Assembly: GCA_036852015.1 (NCBI GenBank)
Contig: JAANDG010000010.1
Coordinates: 558,001-622,000, forward strand
DNA from: Pelodera strongyloides
Lineage: Eukaryota > Nematoda > Chromadorea > Rhabditida > Rhabditidae
Direction of reading: 5' to 3'
Length of the DNA: 64,000 bases
Shown here: positions 61,386 to 64,000 of the stretch, piece by piece
How the letters are laid out: every line of letters starts with the position of its first letter
Position numbering within the stretch: the stretch's first letter is position 1
The notes under the pieces: generated by a model
Told to the model about the DNA's origin: nothing
The model's input: only the letters and a program-made list of their open reading frames with translations
The model's database searches: none
Program-made: the position numbers and the translations under genes

Positions 61386-61568
61386 TTAAAGCGAAATACC
61401 AGCCGGTTTTTGAAACGCATCTCAAATATCAGCATTCTTATGCAGTTATGCTAAAAGGGGTCTACTGGGGTCTATTTTTTATTCAAATTTATGCTCATTT
61501 GCATATGAAGCATAGTAAATCAGGGAGCACTCGATGCGTTTCAGAAACTGGTCGGTATTTCGCTTTAA
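61386..61568. mobile_element. TTAA / CCGG-family MITE
   Basis: TTAAAGCGAAATACCAGCCG to GTCGGTATTTCGCTTTAA. Near-identical in its interior to the copy at 27300-27478. Confidence 0.8.
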
Positions 61569-61881
61569 ATAATAATAATAAAATAAAACTGACCCACCTT
61601 ATCGCCACATCCAGGTTAGACGCATTTAATTTAGCCGAATTGCACATAACTGAAAAGACTCCATAACCAAAAAGTTTACGTGAACTCTTACTGAGAGGAT
61701 AGGGATAATAACGCTTAGAACTAAACATTTAAACTAACACTTGCGAATACAACAGCGATTCTTAACTTCCATATCTACGGCTGCTAACTTCGGTATTTCA
61801 AATTAGAATTACAGTACACAAGCATAAAACTAATGACCTCATTAATAATTACTATAATATCCTGCACGAACACTGAACGGT

Positions 61882-62064
61882 TTAAAGCGAAATACCGGCC
61901 GGTTTTTGAAACACATTGCGTAGACCTACTTTCTTATGCAGCATATGCAAATTAGCAAAAATTAGAATAAAAACTAGACCCCAATAAGACCCCACGTTGC
62001 ATAAATGCATAGGAATGCAAGTACTTGAGATGCGTTCCAAAAACCGGCCGGTATTTCGCTTTAA
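61882..62064. mobile_element. TTAA / CCGG-family MITE
   Basis: TTAAAGCGAAATACCGGCCG to CGGCCGGTATTTCGCTTTAA, the most symmetrical copy of this family in the window. Confidence 0.85.
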
Positions 62065-63594
62065 AAGTCTAAATCTTGAACGCTGAGTATGTAAATCGAT
62101 AGGGGTCTAAATTTAAAAAAGAGCTACAAAAAAAGGTAGGGGAAGTTTCAGAAGATTTTGCAGCGTCGAAGTCATACTGCAAAACCAATCAATCTCGGAT
62201 CAGTGTATGTTCTAAACAAGGCAATTGGGTACAGTACAAAGACAATTGCACGTGTCCTCAATCTTTTTAGCGGATTTCTTTTCTGATTGTAAGTGTAAGT
62301 TCGACATATCACCAAATAACCATATTTACAGCCCGGTGGTCAAATACCTATGTGCCCTCAAGTGTCGGCCAACGTTGTAAAGAGCACATTGCCCCCAGAA
62401 AGGAACTTATTACGTAAGTGCATGTAGAGACAGGGAGAGATGGGCGCCATCAAGCGGCACACACACGGTGCGCGGCGAAAGAACAGCTCACCAGCAAACG
62501 TGCCACAGAAGGATACCTGACTGGCACTCTAGGCGCTAACTACATCGAGCCGCCACGCACTGACTGACTTTTTTACGCGGCGGCAATGATACGTCTCATG
62601 GTGAATGTTAACAGGGCGGTATACTTTCATGACTTGACACAGAACACAATTATACCAATTCCATGTCTATCTAAATGTAACAATTGACCATTAATGTGCG
62701 AAGCAGTTATCGTTCCCATAATATCCCTTCATACGTTAATTTATCAAATAAGCCCATACCCTAACTCCGCACTGTTTGAGAAAACAGCAAAAAAAATAAA
62801 TAAATAAAAACATTTTACTCACCAAAAAGAGTACAATTCTAGAAAAAAGAACAAACAAAACATAACAGAATAACTACTAACCAACAAGTAAGTACAAAAA
62901 CTTTTCACAGAAAGACAAAGGGTGCACAACAAATTCACAATTCTGCTAATCAAGTATCAAGCATCGTAAACACACTCACTGTAAGCAGCAACAATTACTA
63001 CAGCACTAAGCTAACTAGTTAACTGGATAATAAAATTAGAAATATCTATTGAATGATTAGAATACAGTGTATTCTAGCCCTCTATGTTACAGACGATCTA
63101 ATATAATTAACAAACCCCAACTGATAACTAATATACACGCGCCAAAACAAATGTCTAACACACAACCAAAGAGGTTCATGTATGTAGAAATAACAATCAA
63201 TAGATATCCAATTCTAGACAACATTGTCAACCCGGGAAATCGCAGAGGTATGTACTTCGGTAAAACACCAATAACCCGATCATGCACATAACATGTATGA
63301 AGCTGATTGAATCATTCCGAAATATTAAGACAATAAATAAGAAACTAATCCTAAAGACAGCCATTCGAGGATTCGAGTCTGTCGGACGGACGAGTAGGCT
63401 ACCAGTTACCAAAATAAAATATGCAAATACTCAGACATTCGTCAATAGCATACATCTCTATAATTGCATACGGAAGTGAATGAACTGCGTAGAGCGCAGA
63501 ACGATAATTATCTACAATCCAACAATTAGGATAATTAATAAGTATCCGATATTAAATGTACCCAGAACAATACTAGAAGATAAACTAAGACTAA

Positions 63595-63660
63595 TTACAC
63601 CAAATCCTTAACAGCAACCGTGATTTCTCCCTGGAGACGCTGAAATTCAGAAAGCAGCAC
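63595..63660 (-). CDS. Possible terminal exon of another minus-strand gene
   Basis: After an acceptor-like TTTTAG at 63661 the minus strand reads VLLSEFQRLQGEITVAVKDL and one Val, then TAA. The peptide is helical and protein-like, but no family is recognised. A possible preceding exon ends near 63728 (AAG/GTATTC, phase 0), encoding RYYVIFVQYFK. Upstream exons would lie beyond the window, so this is only suggestive. Confidence 0.3.
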   Translation of the reverse strand: MLLSEFQRLQGEITVAVKDLV

Positions 63661-64000
63661 CTAAAACATATCACCATTTAATTCTATTCCACACGGGCTT
63701 TGAAGTGCACGAAGGCAACAGAATACCTTAAAATATTGCACGAAGATAACATAATACCGAAAACGTGTAAGTCTACGCATTATAGGTTCAGTGAAACATC
63801 TCGTTTTTTTCATGTATACTAAAACAACAAATTTTATGGACTTGTGCAAACTGACACAAAAAGTTGTTCACCACAGCGGTAGGCATCTATCCAATAAAAG
63901 GCTCTAGTTCTACGTTGTCTCAGAAACTACATACAACCAACTAGTACCCAGAAACCACACATACAAGTTCAGGTGTTTGACCTCAGAGGTAGAAACAAGA
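63661..64000. other. Right edge: no supported feature beyond the possible exon
   Basis: AT-rich sequence in which only the possible exon noted for 63595-63660 can be suggested. Confidence 0.3.

Larger units (their letters stand above)
55722..63594. other. Myosin upstream region, repeat-rich, no supported gene
   Basis: Contains the presumed myosin promoter and at least six inverted-repeat elements, a tRNA-like sequence and GA microsatellites. Two weak plus-strand exon-like stretches at 62164-62415 are discussed as a finding. No reading frame here has recognisable similarity. Confidence 0.5.

Noticed and set aside
1..64000. Viral or toxin genes
   Set aside because: No reading frame resembling a viral replication, capsid or envelope protein, or a known toxin, was recognised.

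Overview
The window is intron-rich eukaryotic DNA: AT-rich, GT-AG introns mostly of 80-600 bp (longest about 4.5 kb), microsatellites, inverted-repeat elements and a tRNA-derived SINE. No prokaryotic or organellar gene organisation is seen. A class I myosin of the MYO1D type points to a holozoan (an animal or a unicellular relative). The species cannot be fixed from the sequence. A short interstitial run of TTAGGC, the nematode telomere unit, is noted but is not diagnostic.

From 1 to about 39.8 kb the window is dominated by three paralogues of a very large, cysteine-rich, apparently secreted or type I membrane protein that I do not recognise. Gene A (minus, 5694 to beyond base 1) shows the 5' end: a signal peptide and exons 1-15. 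Gene B (minus, 21714-9271) and gene C (plus, 23352-39815) are head to head and can be followed end to end through 44 homologous exons each. Gene C joins to an open reading frame of 4533 nt (1510 residues): signal peptide, about 1400 residues of small Cys-containing modules (usually one per exon), one transmembrane helix, a Lys/Glu-rich cytoplasmic tail and a tiny last exon. Exons 12-26 and 27-41 of the gene match one to one in order, length, Cys pattern and intron phase, so the ectodomain contains a 15-exon internal duplication; exons 1-11 look like a more divergent copy. Gene B has lost the homologous ATG and carries a 2-nt frameshift in exon 19, so it is probably a decaying copy unless these are sequence errors. 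A and C resemble each other more than either resembles B.

Between A and B lies a small four-exon minus-strand gene (D, 7753-6736) for a 104-residue protein with a signal peptide.

From 40981 to 55721 (minus) a complete 30-exon gene encodes a 1011-residue class I myosin: motor, IQ neck and TH1 tail, with length and motifs like animal MYO1D. From 55.7 to 64 kb there is mostly intergenic repeat, with a possible terminal exon of another minus-strand gene at 63.6 kb.

The introns and flanks hold at least sixteen inverted-repeat elements bounded by TTAA (piggyBac-like target site). Most have ends of the form TTAAAGCGAAAT or TTAAAGGGA. Other repeats are a 1.06-kb element with CCGTATTCACCACTC ends, a tRNA-like SINE, and TA, CA and GA microsatellites. 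All splice sites were assigned by eye from reading frame, splice consensus and paralogue comparison.
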